A DNA stretch of 39,712 nucleotides from an uncultured Anaerolineales bacterium (GTDB lineage: Bacteria; Chloroflexota; Anaerolineae; Anaerolineales; Villigracilaceae). Every line of letters starts with the position of its first letter. The stretch's first letter is position 1. Shown in pieces: positions 8,136 through 15,976 of this stretch. The DNA lies in assembly GCA_937960595.1 (NCBI GenBank), contig CALGPL010000056.1:1-39712 (forward strand). The letters are read 5' to 3'. The translations under genes and the position numbers were made by a program. The notes beneath the pieces were generated by a model that was not told where the DNA came from, did no database searches, and was given only the letters and a program-made list of their open reading frames with translations.

Positions 8136-8141
8136 AAGGCG

Positions 8142-8149
8142 ATTATAAT
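8142..8149. promoter_or_regulatory. Palindromic bidirectional -10 box giving two leaderless transcripts
   Basis: ATTATAAT is its own reverse complement, so it reads TATAAT on both strands (plus 8144-8149, minus 8147-8142). Exactly six bases separate each hexamer from the start codon on its side (ATG at 8156 plus, GTG at 8135 minus). Standard -10 to +1 spacing puts each start site on the first base of the codon. No ribosome site is present on either side. No clear -35 is seen. Confidence 0.7.
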
Positions 8150-8155
8150 AGCGTT

Positions 8156-8842
8156 ATGCGCCTCGAAGATTTGAACTGGATGGATGTAGAAGAATATCTC
8201 AAGCGCGACGACCGGCTGATGCTGGTGATTGGCGCGTGCGAACAGCACGGCTACCTGAGCCTGCTGACCGACATCAAAATTCCGCTGGCCCTGGCCGACG
8301 CCGCCTCGCAGCAGACCGGCGTGCTGGTCGCCCCGCCGCTCAATTTCGGCTCCAGCCCTTACTTCCTCGCCTACCCCGGCACCCTCAGCCTGCGCCTCTC
8401 GACGCTGTCAGACGCCGTCGAAGACATCCTGCGCTCGGCCTACGGACAGGGCTTCCGCCGCTTTCTCCTCCTGAACGGTCACGGCGGGAATAACGGCCTT
8501 CGGGCCCGGCTCGGGGAACTGGCGAATGAACTGCCTGCTCTGAAGATGGAGTGGTATTCCTGGTGGCAGTCGCACAGCGTGGAAGCCGTGGCGCTGCGGC
8601 ACGAAATCAAACCCGCCCACGCCAACTGGCTGGAGGCTTTTGCGTTCACCATCGTCGGCAACCTGCCGGAGGGCGAGAAAACCGCCCCGTCCGTCCCCTC
8701 CAGTGTGATGGACGCCGCGACCGCGCGGCGGGTCTACGGCGACGGGTCGTTCGGCGGCCCCTACCGCGCCTCCGACGAGGTGATGCACGAGGTCTTCGCC
8801 GCCTGCCTGGGCGACATCCTGCAACTCCTGCAATTCGAATAA
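8156..8842 (+). CDS. Creatininase-family amidohydrolase
   Basis: A 228-residue protein. The creatininase fold's metal site is visible: E29 and H31 in GACEQHG, D39 in LLTD, and the NGHGGNNG motif. LAYPGTLSLR fits the family FPGTisL block. Relatives include creatininase, MftE peptidase of mycofactocin synthesis and FAPy amidohydrolases, all binuclear-metal C-N hydrolases in the cytoplasm. No mycofactocin genes are nearby, so the substrate is unknown. The transcript appears leaderless. It is followed after 12 bases by an SDR, probably in the same operon. Confidence 0.8.
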   Translation: MRLEDLNWMDVEEYLKRDDRLMLVIGACEQHGYLSLLTDIKIPLALADAASQQTGVLVAPPLNFGSSPYFLAYPGTLSLRLSTLSDAVEDILRSAYGQGFRRFLLLNGHGGNNGLRARLGELANELPALKMEWYSWWQSHSVEAVALRHEIKPAHANWLEAFAFTIVGNLPEGEKTAPSVPSSVMDAATARRVYGDGSFGGPYRASDEVMHEVFAACLGDILQLLQFE

Positions 8843-8854
8843 CACCGACCTGCT

Positions 8855-9652
8855 ATGCAACTTGCCGATCAATCCGTTGTCCTGACCGGCGCCGCCTCGG
8901 GGATTGGCCTGGCCCTGCTCGAACGGCTGGCGCGGCGTCCCCTGCGCATCCTGGCCGCCGACCTGAACGCCGAGGCGCTCGAGGCCGCCTGCCGGCGGCT
9001 GATGGGGCAGGCCGCCAGCCTCTATCCCTGGCCTTGCGATCTCTCCAGTCCCGAGGCAGTTGACCGTTTGTTCGAGGCAGCCCTCGCCCGCCTCGGACGG
9101 ATAGACCTGTTCATCGCCAACGCCGGCTTCGCCTACTACGAGCGCATCGAAAGCCCCGACTGGGAGCGGCTGGAGCGAATCTACCGCGTCAACGTTTTCA
9201 ACCCCATTTACACCCTCGAAAAGATGCAGGCCCTGCATGGCGAGCAGCCCTACAAGGTTGTCGTCACTGCCTCGGCCATGGCCCAGATTGCCGTCCCGGG
9301 CTATGCCGTGTACGCCTCCACCAAAGCCGCCCTCGACCGCTTCGTGGACGGCTATCGCTGGCAACTGGACGACCCGCGCAAGGTCATGGTGGTGTATCCG
9401 ATCTCGACCCGCACCGGATTCTTCCGCGCGGCCGGGCAGGGCGTTCCGCTCCCCTGGCCGAGTCAGAGCGCCGAGGCGGTGGCGCGGGCGATCGAGAGCG
9501 GAATCCGCCGCGACCGGCTGCGGGTCTTCCCCTCCCCCACCTATCGGCTGATTCTGTTCCTCGACCGCTTCCTTCCCATGCATCCCCTGGTGCAGGCAAT
9601 CGAACAGCGCCGTTTCGCTCAGTGGCTGAAAAATCAAGGCCCCGTTCCCTGA
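8855..9652 (+). CDS. Short-chain dehydrogenase/reductase
   Basis: A 265-residue SDR. Rossmann motif TGAASGIG near the N-terminus, then NAGFAYY, a catalytic serine in TASAMAQ and the YxxxK pair in YAVYASTKAA. It should be an NAD(P)-dependent oxidoreductase; substrate unknown. It lies 12 bases behind the creatininase-like gene and is probably co-transcribed. Its TGA stop lies within the terminator hairpin. Confidence 0.87.
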   Translation: MQLADQSVVLTGAASGIGLALLERLARRPLRILAADLNAEALEAACRRLMGQAASLYPWPCDLSSPEAVDRLFEAALARLGRIDLFIANAGFAYYERIESPDWERLERIYRVNVFNPIYTLEKMQALHGEQPYKVVVTASAMAQIAVPGYAVYASTKAALDRFVDGYRWQLDDPRKVMVVYPISTRTGFFRAAGQGVPLPWPSQSAEAVARAIESGIRRDRLRVFPSPTYRLILFLDRFLPMHPLVQAIEQRRFAQWLKNQGPVP

Positions 9653-9668
9653 CCGGAAACGGGGCCTT
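9636..9668. terminator. Bidirectional terminator hairpin between convergent genes
   Basis: AAGGCCCCGTT (9636-9646) pairs perfectly with AACGGGGCCTT (9658-9668). Read on the minus strand it is followed by GATTTTT, a proper T-tract, so it serves best for the minus-strand PDZ gene; on the plus strand the tail is weak. Confidence 0.8.
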
Positions 9669-9683
9669 CGCCTATGGTTCGGC

Positions 9684-10784
9684 TCAAACACGGCGCATGG
9701 CACGCGTCAGATTGATGCCCAGATAGAGCAGGCTCAGCGTGAACGGTAATTCGGCAATCATGTAATACCAGACCCAGCCGGGTTCGCTGAAGGTCGTCTT
9801 GGGCAAGAAACTCAAGCCAAAGACGAGCAGATAGGCCGCCAGCGCGGTCAAGGCGGCGATCATCAGCGGACGGGTCTGCCAGCGCTGCTGTTTATCGGAG
9901 ATTCGCACGAAGCGATGGACAACCAACGCGGCTCCGGCCAGGAAGAGCAGCACCCAGGCCACCAACCGGACGGTCGTCGTCAAGAAGCCCTCTACAACCA
10001 GAGAGAGGAAGTAAGGCACAGCCCAGATGCCGGCCAGCATGAGGACAAGACGCGCCCAATCGTTAGGCAACTTGCCGTCGGGGAAACTCAGGACCAGATA
10101 ATAGGACATGAAGAGGCCGATTACCCGTAAGAGTGACAAGAGCCAGGAAACGTTCAGCAGAGCCGCGCCGTTGCTGACCACGTTGGCCATGTTCAAACTG
10201 ACCGGCAACAGCAGCAGAACGTAGCCGGCCAGGACGAACAACCCATCCTGAGGCCGGCGGAGAAGGACGATGCTTCCCAAGATAATGAAGGCCAGCGTGA
10301 GCAACAGCGACAAGCCGATGAAATAGCCCGCCATGACATCCACCGACAGGCCGGCCTGGCGCAACGTCTCGGCATAATGCTGTGAGCGGACCATCGTATA
10401 GGTGACCTCGCGGTGATCCGCTTTGAGGACGGTGATCGAAACCGGTTCGCCCACCCGGCCGCGCAGCATCTCGAAGGGATCCACATCCGCCGCAAGATAC
10501 CTTCCATCCACGGCCACCAGAATGTCGCCGGCTTCCACCCCGGCATTCGCGGCGGCCGAGTTGGCCGAGGGACTCAGCACAATCCGGCCAAGTTGATCCG
10601 TTTCCATCGCCACGCCAATGTAGCCGCGGGTAAAACCGGCAATGGCCGGCGGCAGGCCATACACGGCGAAGACGATCATTCCTGCCACGAGCACAAAAAA
10701 GAAGATCAAGTAAACGACCGGCCAGGGGTAGGCGAGACGGCGGTCGGCCCCTGCTTCGACTTTCGAACGTTTCGATTTGGGCAT
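9684..10784 (-). CDS. PDZ-domain multi-pass membrane protein
   Basis: A 366-residue protein. A membrane segment at about 22-46, then an extracytoplasmic PDZ domain at about 54-118 (GYIGVAMETDQLGRIVL, GVEAGDILVAVDG), then about seven more hydrophobic segments to residue 360. A cytoplasmic loop carries LSFPDGKLPNDWARL, a motif I associate with N-terminal membrane halves of some sensor kinases. No kinase or protease catalytic domain follows, so it looks like a sensor or scaffold without output. SD GCAGGAG precedes the ATG. Function unknown. Confidence 0.7.
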   Translation of the reverse strand: MPKSKRSKVEAGADRRLAYPWPVVYLIFFFVLVAGMIVFAVYGLPPAIAGFTRGYIGVAMETDQLGRIVLSPSANSAAANAGVEAGDILVAVDGRYLAADVDPFEMLRGRVGEPVSITVLKADHREVTYTMVRSQHYAETLRQAGLSVDVMAGYFIGLSLLLTLAFIILGSIVLLRRPQDGLFVLAGYVLLLLPVSLNMANVVSNGAALLNVSWLLSLLRVIGLFMSYYLVLSFPDGKLPNDWARLVLMLAGIWAVPYFLSLVVEGFLTTTVRLVAWVLLFLAGAALVVHRFVRISDKQQRWQTRPLMIAALTALAAYLLVFGLSFLPKTTFSEPGWVWYYMIAELPFTLSLLYLGINLTRAMRRV

Positions 10785-10821
10785 AAGACTCCTGCAAGAG
10801 TGGGGATTCGTGCAAAGCCCG

Positions 10822-10827
10822 ATTATA
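10822..10827 (-). promoter_or_regulatory. -10 box of the PDZ membrane protein gene
   Basis: TATAAT on the minus strand at 10827-10822 predicts a start near 10815 and a leader of about 30 bases with a GCAGGAG ribosome site. No clear -35 is visible. Confidence 0.5.
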
Positions 10828-10881
10828 CAACGAACCGGCTTTCCTGGCGACTGAAGACCTCGAAGGCCCGGAGATGAAAAT

Positions 10882-10912
10882 GCCCCTCTGGAAGACCTCT
10901 CTCCAGCGGGGC
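10882..10912 (-). terminator. Terminator of the sanA-like/HD/TIM-barrel operon
   Basis: GCCCCTCTGGA (10882-10892) pairs with TCCAGCGGGGC (10902-10912) with one mismatch. On the minus strand the stem is followed by ATTTTCAT. It ends the three-gene operon 10942-13367. Confidence 0.7.
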
Positions 10913-10941
10913 AGACTGCAAGCGAAAGTTCGCCCTACAAA

Positions 10942-12108
10942 TCAGACAAGATTGAGATAATCGAAGATGATCTTGCCATCCTTCAGCACGATCGTGGAGG
11001 TGCCGGTGCGGCTGCCCAGTTTCCAGACCAGATAACGAATATCGCCGTTGACCTCGACGTTCTTCAGCGTAAACGTGCCGACCGGCGCCGAGGTAAAGAA
11101 AGTGGAATAATCGTTGCGGATATTGCTGAACGTGCGCGTCACCCGTTCGCCGCGCACATGGACAGCATTGGGTTGATAGAGGCTCATCATGGTCGCCGCG
11201 CGGCGGCTGTTGAGCGCGTCCAGGTACCTTGCCGTGAACGCGTCCGGGGCGGCGATGGCCGGTTGACTGCCGCCGGGCGCTCCCCTCGCCGGAACCGCAG
11301 GGGGTTCTCCTCCCGCCGATTCCCCGCCCGGTTGGAGGGCAGGCGTCTGCACAGGAGCAGGCCACCCATATTCCGCAATCGTTCGCCAGAGATGAGGCAG
11401 ATGTTTGCGGCAATATCCCCACTGGAAAAAATTGACCGCCGGAATCTGCAAAGCCCGCGCCGTATCCATAAAGTCCAGGATGTCCTCCGGCGTCGGCGCC
11501 CAATCCCCGACCCCATAGGCAGGGGCAGTGGCCAGATAGGGCTTGGCGCTCGGCAGCGCGTCGCATTGCCGTTTCGACTCGCGCAATTGCCAGCCGGCAT
11601 TATGCGCCTGTTCCCAATACACCTGCGGCATATTGTAGTCACAAAATTCGAGAAACGTGGACCAGGGCAGTTCGGGGTGATAATTGGGGAAACGATAGGA
11701 ACTCAAAGCAATCGGCACCGTCAGGGCGGCCCGCACCTCGCTCATGAAACGCCGGGCGGCAAAGGCTTTTCCGGGCCGCTTGTATTCCTCTTCGGCATTG
11801 ACCACATAGCCATCCAGATTCAGCCCCTGGACGCGGTGGATCGCCACAGCCGCCTCGCCGGTGGGATTGTCGCCGTACACATAGTGCCAGCCCCACACCG
11901 CGATGCCCGCCGAGCGGAGCGCGGCCACGACCGGGGCGGTGAAATCGCCGCCGGTCACATCCACGCCGAACTCGACCGGCCCATCGGCGATCTTGACCAG
12001 CACATGACTCAGCCCGGCCGATTTCGCCAGGTTGACGATCGCGGCCGGGTCGCCGCCTTCCGTTTCGCGTAAAATGAACGTGAAGAAACCTTTCCCTTGC
12101 AGTACCAT
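10942..12108 (-). CDS. TIM-barrel (glycoside-hydrolase-like) protein with C-terminal NTF2/SnoaL domain
   Basis: A 388-residue protein. Residues 1-250 look like a TIM barrel of putative glycoside hydrolases: GKGFFTFILRETEGG start, VWGWHYVYGD, an acidic strand end LDGYVVNAEEEYK and YNMPQVYWEQAHN. After a Pro/Gly-rich linker (about 255-290), the last ~100 residues fit a SnoaL/NTF2-like domain (YLDALNSRRAATMMSLYQPNAV). No signal peptide, so probably cytoplasmic. AGGAGG precedes the ATG; the HD gene ends nine bases upstream, so they are co-transcribed. Catalysis is unproven; the acidic cluster around NAEEE is the best candidate site. Confidence 0.6.
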   Translation of the reverse strand: MVLQGKGFFTFILRETEGGDPAAIVNLAKSAGLSHVLVKIADGPVEFGVDVTGGDFTAPVVAALRSAGIAVWGWHYVYGDNPTGEAAVAIHRVQGLNLDGYVVNAEEEYKRPGKAFAARRFMSEVRAALTVPIALSSYRFPNYHPELPWSTFLEFCDYNMPQVYWEQAHNAGWQLRESKRQCDALPSAKPYLATAPAYGVGDWAPTPEDILDFMDTARALQIPAVNFFQWGYCRKHLPHLWRTIAEYGWPAPVQTPALQPGGESAGGEPPAVPARGAPGGSQPAIAAPDAFTARYLDALNSRRAATMMSLYQPNAVHVRGERVTRTFSNIRNDYSTFFTSAPVGTFTLKNVEVNGDIRYLVWKLGSRTGTSTIVLKDGKIIFDYLNLV

Positions 12109-12117
12109 ACCTTCCTC

Positions 12118-12693
12118 CTATGACCCCGGCTGTAGATTCCCAACCAGCCCCAACTGCGGAGCAATCCGGCGCATGGCCTGAATGACATTGCCCACATGTT
12201 CCCATAACTCGACCCCGAATTCGGCCGTCATCTTCTCGATCTCGTCGCGATTGGCTCCGGCGGCAAAAGCGCGGTCCTTCCACTTTTTCTTCACCGAAGC
12301 GGCCTCCAGGTCCAGCAGAGAACGTGAGGGGCGCACCAGCGCCACGGCGGTAATCATGCCGGTGATTTCATCACAGGCTGCCAGCGCCTTCTCCATGCGC
12401 GAAAGACGCGGCACGCCGGTATGATCGGCATGGCTCAAGACTGCCCGCACGACCTCCTCCGGCACGCCGCGCTGACGCAGGATCGGCGCGCCCGCCTGCG
12501 GGTGCGTTTCCATGCTGGGATGAATTTCCCAATCGAAATCATGCAACAGGCCGGCCAGCCCCCACAAATCGGCATCCTCCCCATACTTCTCGGCATAGAA
12601 GCGCATGGCGGCCTCGACCGCCAGCATGTGACGGATCAGGTTCTCGTTGTGAACGAATTCGCGCACCATTGCCAGGGCTTCATCGCGGGTCAT
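12118..12693 (-). CDS. HD-domain phosphohydrolase
   Basis: A 191-residue protein with metal-binding HD motifs in order: H in HMLAVEAAM, HD in LLHDFDWE, H residues in LSHADHTG, and D in AACDEITG. This is the HDIG-like subgroup of small stand-alone phosphohydrolases, likely acting on nucleotides. A TGGAGGC ribosome site precedes the ATG. It is the middle gene of a three-gene minus-strand operon; substrate unknown. Confidence 0.82.
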   Translation of the reverse strand: MTRDEALAMVREFVHNENLIRHMLAVEAAMRFYAEKYGEDADLWGLAGLLHDFDWEIHPSMETHPQAGAPILRQRGVPEEVVRAVLSHADHTGVPRLSRMEKALAACDEITGMITAVALVRPSRSLLDLEAASVKKKWKDRAFAAGANRDEIEKMTAEFGVELWEHVGNVIQAMRRIAPQLGLVGNLQPGS

Positions 12694-12719
12694 GCAGCCT
12701 CCATATAGAAACCAACCGG

Positions 12720-13367
12720 TTACGGGAGAATCGGCTCCTCTTCACCCAAGACCGGCAAGGGATGAACTAGATAGAGATCCCAGAATGCGCCAGCGGTGGC
12801 CAACACTTCGCGTGTATTCCAGTATAGCATGGAAACGGAGGGATAGGTGCGAAAATCGGAGGCGACTCCAATCGCCTCCAGGCCGAGCCGATTACACGTA
12901 TAAATGGCCCGCGGCAGATGAAACGTCTGCGTGACCAGGATGGCCTGCTCGAGGCGAAAGATGTGCCGGGCGCGGTAGCAGGTGTCGTAGGTGCGTCGCC
13001 CCGCATAATCGAGGACGATCGCCTCCGGCGGGACGCCTAAGGCGAGCGCATATTGACGCATGGCCGCCGGCTCATTGTAGTCCACAAAACGGTTATCGCC
13101 GCTGAAGAGCAGCCGCTCGACCCTTCCTTCGAAATACAAACGGGCCGCCATTTCGACCCGATCGCGCAGGATGGCAGTCGGGCTGCCATCCTGGCGCAGA
13201 CCGGCGCCGAAGACGATCGCCGCCCGCCGGGCCGGGGCCTCTTCCGGGCTGTACAGGCGCGAGCGGGCATAACGCGCCGTGACGATTCGCGCTGCGCTCA
13301 AAAGAACAATTGCCGTCAATATCAAGCCCAACAGGAGACGGGAGAACATAGCAAACGCCTTTTTCAC
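12720..13367 (-). CDS. SanA/YdcF-family (DUF218) membrane-anchored protein
   Basis: A 215-residue protein starting at GTG. One N-terminal membrane segment (about 8-27), then the DUF218 fold: AAIVFGAGLRQDGSPTAILRDRVE, LLFSGDN, AMRQYALALGVPPEAIVLD and TYDTCYRARHIF. E. coli relatives (SanA, ElyC, YdcF) affect envelope integrity or lipid-carrier-linked glycan synthesis. The catalytic domain should face outside. The start is weak (no clear SD); ATG at codon 7 is an alternative. Confidence 0.8.
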   Translation of the reverse strand: MKKAFAMFSRLLLGLILTAIVLLSAARIVTARYARSRLYSPEEAPARRAAIVFGAGLRQDGSPTAILRDRVEMAARLYFEGRVERLLFSGDNRFVDYNEPAAMRQYALALGVPPEAIVLDYAGRRTYDTCYRARHIFRLEQAILVTQTFHLPRAIYTCNRLGLEAIGVASDFRTYPSVSMLYWNTREVLATAGAFWDLYLVHPLPVLGEEEPILP

Positions 13368-13391
13368 AGACCGATTTCACCAAGAACAGAA

Positions 13392-13416
13392 AACGGGTTC
13401 CACGGGGGAACCCGTT
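13392..13416 (-). terminator. Terminator of the phn operon
   Basis: AACGGGTTCC (13392-13401) pairs perfectly with GGAACCCGTT (13407-13416) across a five-base loop. On the minus strand it is followed by TTCTGTTCTT. It lies directly after the second phnE stop. Confidence 0.85.
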
Positions 13417-13437
13417 CTCTCAGCCAATCCTTATCCA

Positions 13438-14580
13438 TCACGTCAGACGTTTGCGCACTTCGGCACTCAGGAAATCCAGCGCCATGACCACGATGACGAT
13501 CGCCCAAATGGCGGTTGCCGCCTGGCGGTAAGCCAGCATGTCAATGCGTTCCTTGAGATAGTATCCAATGCCGCCGCCGCCGACAAAGCCAATGATGGTC
13601 GAAATGCGGACGTTGATATCCCAGTGATAGACGATGAACGAGATGAAATCCGGCACGATCTGCGGCACCACCGCATACCAGACGGTCTGAATCCGATTGG
13701 CGCCGGTAGCCTGCAAAGCCTCGATCGGCCCCGGATCAATGCTTTCGATGGATTCGGAGAACAATTTGCCCAGCGAGGCAATCGTCACCACCGTCATGGC
13801 CAAGGTGCCGGCAAACGGGCCGAAGCCCAACCAGAAAGCAAAGACCACCGCCATCACCAGCGGCTCATAAGAGCGCAGGATGTTGAAGACCGAGCGCATC
13901 CCGTAATAGACAACGGTCCCGATACAGCCGCGTTTGGTGACGTTGCTGGCCGCCAGGAAACTGAGCGGGGCGGCCACCAGGGTGGCGATCGTCGTGGCCA
14001 TCAGGGCCATAAAGATCGTCACCAACATATTGGCCATCACGTCGTCAAAGGTTTGGCTGGGCTTGTAGGGACCCACCGGCACCAGCGCATCCGCCTGAAT
14101 CAGGCTGGGCACGCCGTCCGCGGTCGCCGCGATGGGACGGGCCTCCACTTCGACCTGGAAATATCCATCCGCGTCGGTCTGAACCCGGTTGATCGTCCAT
14201 AAACGTCCGTCTGGCAGACGCCAGCGGATCTCGATCGTGCTGTTCGGCGCCAGTTCGAAGCCTTCGAGCGCGAATCGCTCTCTGGCGGCCGCGCAGGGGA
14301 CGCTGGTCGCCAGCCGCGGGCCGGAGGCTGCCGGTTCGGCCTCGGGGGCCGATCCGCACGGGATCGGGAAAGCCATGTCAAGGGTAACGATCTCGACATC
14401 GCGCCGGAACAAATCCGGGTGCAGGAAATCCAAGACAATATTGCGTGCTTTGGGTGCATCTCGGACCAAGCGCGCAACATCAATTCCGGTCACGCGATAG
14501 GAATAAACAAAAACGACCAGCAGGAGAGCAAACAACAGGCTGTTTCGAACCAGTTTCTTCAGATGGGAAAGGTCTTTCAT
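13438..14580 (-). CDS. phnE: Phosphonate-type ABC transporter permease with inserted outer domain (second PhnE)
   Basis: A 380-residue inner-membrane permease. A membrane segment at about 12-30, an extracytoplasmic insert at about 45-180, then a PhnE core at about 183-380. The core has the ATPase-contact loop EALQATGANRIQTVWYAVVPQ and the hallmark RISTIIGFVGGGGIGYYL. Usual PhnE proteins are about 260-270 residues, so the insert is extra. It has two cysteines (IPCGSA, VPCAA) and a beta-rich stretch NSTIEIRWRLPDG..TDADGYFQVEVEA, matched by a similar block in the partner permease. The ATG at 14580 is one base from the partner's stop. Confidence 0.88.
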   Translation of the reverse strand: MKDLSHLKKLVRNSLLFALLLVVFVYSYRVTGIDVARLVRDAPKARNIVLDFLHPDLFRRDVEIVTLDMAFPIPCGSAPEAEPAASGPRLATSVPCAAARERFALEGFELAPNSTIEIRWRLPDGRLWTINRVQTDADGYFQVEVEARPIAATADGVPSLIQADALVPVGPYKPSQTFDDVMANMLVTIFMALMATTIATLVAAPLSFLAASNVTKRGCIGTVVYYGMRSVFNILRSYEPLVMAVVFAFWLGFGPFAGTLAMTVVTIASLGKLFSESIESIDPGPIEALQATGANRIQTVWYAVVPQIVPDFISFIVYHWDINVRISTIIGFVGGGGIGYYLKERIDMLAYRQAATAIWAIVIVVMALDFLSAEVRKRLT

Positions 14581-14581
14581 G

Positions 14582-15976
14582 CTACACCAACCTTTCCCGC
14601 AACTTGGCGCTGAAATAATCCAAGGTGACCACCACCACAGCAATGGCCAGGAAGGCCGCCCCGACGGCGCCCATCTGGTTGATTTGAATCCATTGCACCA
14701 GGTAGAAACCGATTCCGCCGCCGCCGACAAAACCGACAATGGTGGACATGCGCACGTTGATGTCCCAGCGGTAAATGGTGAAGGCCGTGAACGGCGGGAC
14801 GATTTGTGGAATGACACCGTAGCGAACGATTTGAGTCCAACGGGCTCCGGTGGCACGGATGGCCTCGATCGGGCCGGGGTCAATGCCTTCGATGACCTCC
14901 GAATACAACTTGGCCAGCGCCGCCACCGAGTGAACCACCAGCGCCATCAGGCCGGCAAATGGCCCCAGGCCGGTGATGACCACGAACACGATAGCAATGA
15001 TCAGCGCTTCGATCGAGCGGGTGATGTTGAGAATCGTGCGCACGATCACATAGACGACAATCGTGATCGGGCTGCTGCTCATCAGATTGCGGGCCGCCAG
15101 AAAACTGATCGGGATCGCCAGAAGGGCCGAAAGGAAGGTGGCCATCAGCGCCATCGTGATCGACTCGACCATGCCCTGGACGACAAAACGGCCGTTGCGC
15201 GAGAGTTGGAAACCGCTGGTCAGTTCCCGCTGATCGAAATAGATGCGGTGGGTCAACGCCAGAGTCGGGTCGGGCTGGGCGATCAACACGGTGCTGGGCA
15301 CTCGAATGGTGGTGGTCAGCGAGCCGGTTTCATCCGTCTCCACAATCAGCGGAGCATTTTCGTTCCCGCCCAGCGGCTTGTCATCGCCGATGTTCGTCTC
15401 CCACCAGATCTCGGTCTCGGCATTGGGCCACATGCCGGAAACCGAAACGATGACCGTCTCCAGCACGCCGGCGCAATCGGGCATGGCAAAGGCGCGCTTC
15501 TCGCCGTCCTGCCGGCTGGCCGGCGGCGCCGGGGGCGCGTCGCCGGTTGGACAAGGCACGGTGATCGGCGTCCACATGCGGTTCAACTCGTAGCGCCTTT
15601 CGAACAAGTCGGGGCGCAGCATCGGGCGCAGGATGGCCATGGCGCGTTCGCCGCTGGCCGCACTTAAATCGATTCCAATCATCTGCCAGCCGATGCCGTA
15701 GGCAACCACCAGCCCCAACAGCAACGGCAAAAAGGCGGAACGCGCTCGCCCACGTGCCAGGCTGAACGCATCCCAAATATTCCAGAGATAAATCCCAATC
15801 GGAGCAAACGACCAGCCGGGTCGTCCGTACCAGACCACCACCCCGGCGATCAACAGGGTGGCGATCAGAATCGCCCCGCCGCGATAGCGTTGGCCGGCGT
15901 ACATTTGTCCCAGGCCGGGAATCAGAGACAAGCCCCCGGCCAAAACCGGGGAACGGCGCACGGCTTTATCGTTCAT
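14582..15976 (-). CDS. phnE: Phosphonate-type ABC transporter permease with TM2-like start and inserted outer domain (first PhnE)
   Basis: A 464-residue permease. Residues 10-75 resemble a TM2/DUF5683-like membrane module (SLIPGLGQMYAGQRYRGG, YLWNIWDAFSLA). A further membrane segment spans 80-100. Residues 105-265 are an extracytoplasmic insert with two cysteines (VPCPTG, PDCAG) and a beta-rich block AETEIWWETN..VETDETGSLTTTIRVP. The PhnE core follows at 268-464, with EAIRATGARWTQIVRYGVIPQ and RMSTIVGFVGGGGIGFYL. The start at 15976 overlaps the phnC stop (ATGA). With the second PhnE it would form a heterodimeric channel energised by PhnC. Confidence 0.88.
   Translation of the reverse strand: MNDKAVRRSPVLAGGLSLIPGLGQMYAGQRYRGGAILIATLLIAGVVVWYGRPGWSFAPIGIYLWNIWDAFSLARGRARSAFLPLLLGLVVAYGIGWQMIGIDLSAASGERAMAILRPMLRPDLFERRYELNRMWTPITVPCPTGDAPPAPPASRQDGEKRAFAMPDCAGVLETVIVSVSGMWPNAETEIWWETNIGDDKPLGGNENAPLIVETDETGSLTTTIRVPSTVLIAQPDPTLALTHRIYFDQRELTSGFQLSRNGRFVVQGMVESITMALMATFLSALLAIPISFLAARNLMSSSPITIVVYVIVRTILNITRSIEALIIAIVFVVITGLGPFAGLMALVVHSVAALAKLYSEVIEGIDPGPIEAIRATGARWTQIVRYGVIPQIVPPFTAFTIYRWDINVRMSTIVGFVGGGGIGFYLVQWIQINQMGAVGAAFLAIAVVVVTLDYFSAKLRERLV

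Noticed and set aside
6612-8174. A 520-codon plus-strand frame across the methyltransferase region
   Set aside because: It overlaps the terminator and is antisense to all RsmF motifs; GC-driven shadow.
8408-9703. A 431-codon minus-strand frame over the amidohydrolase and SDR genes
   Set aside because: Antisense to two genes with clear catalytic motifs, and it runs through the terminator.
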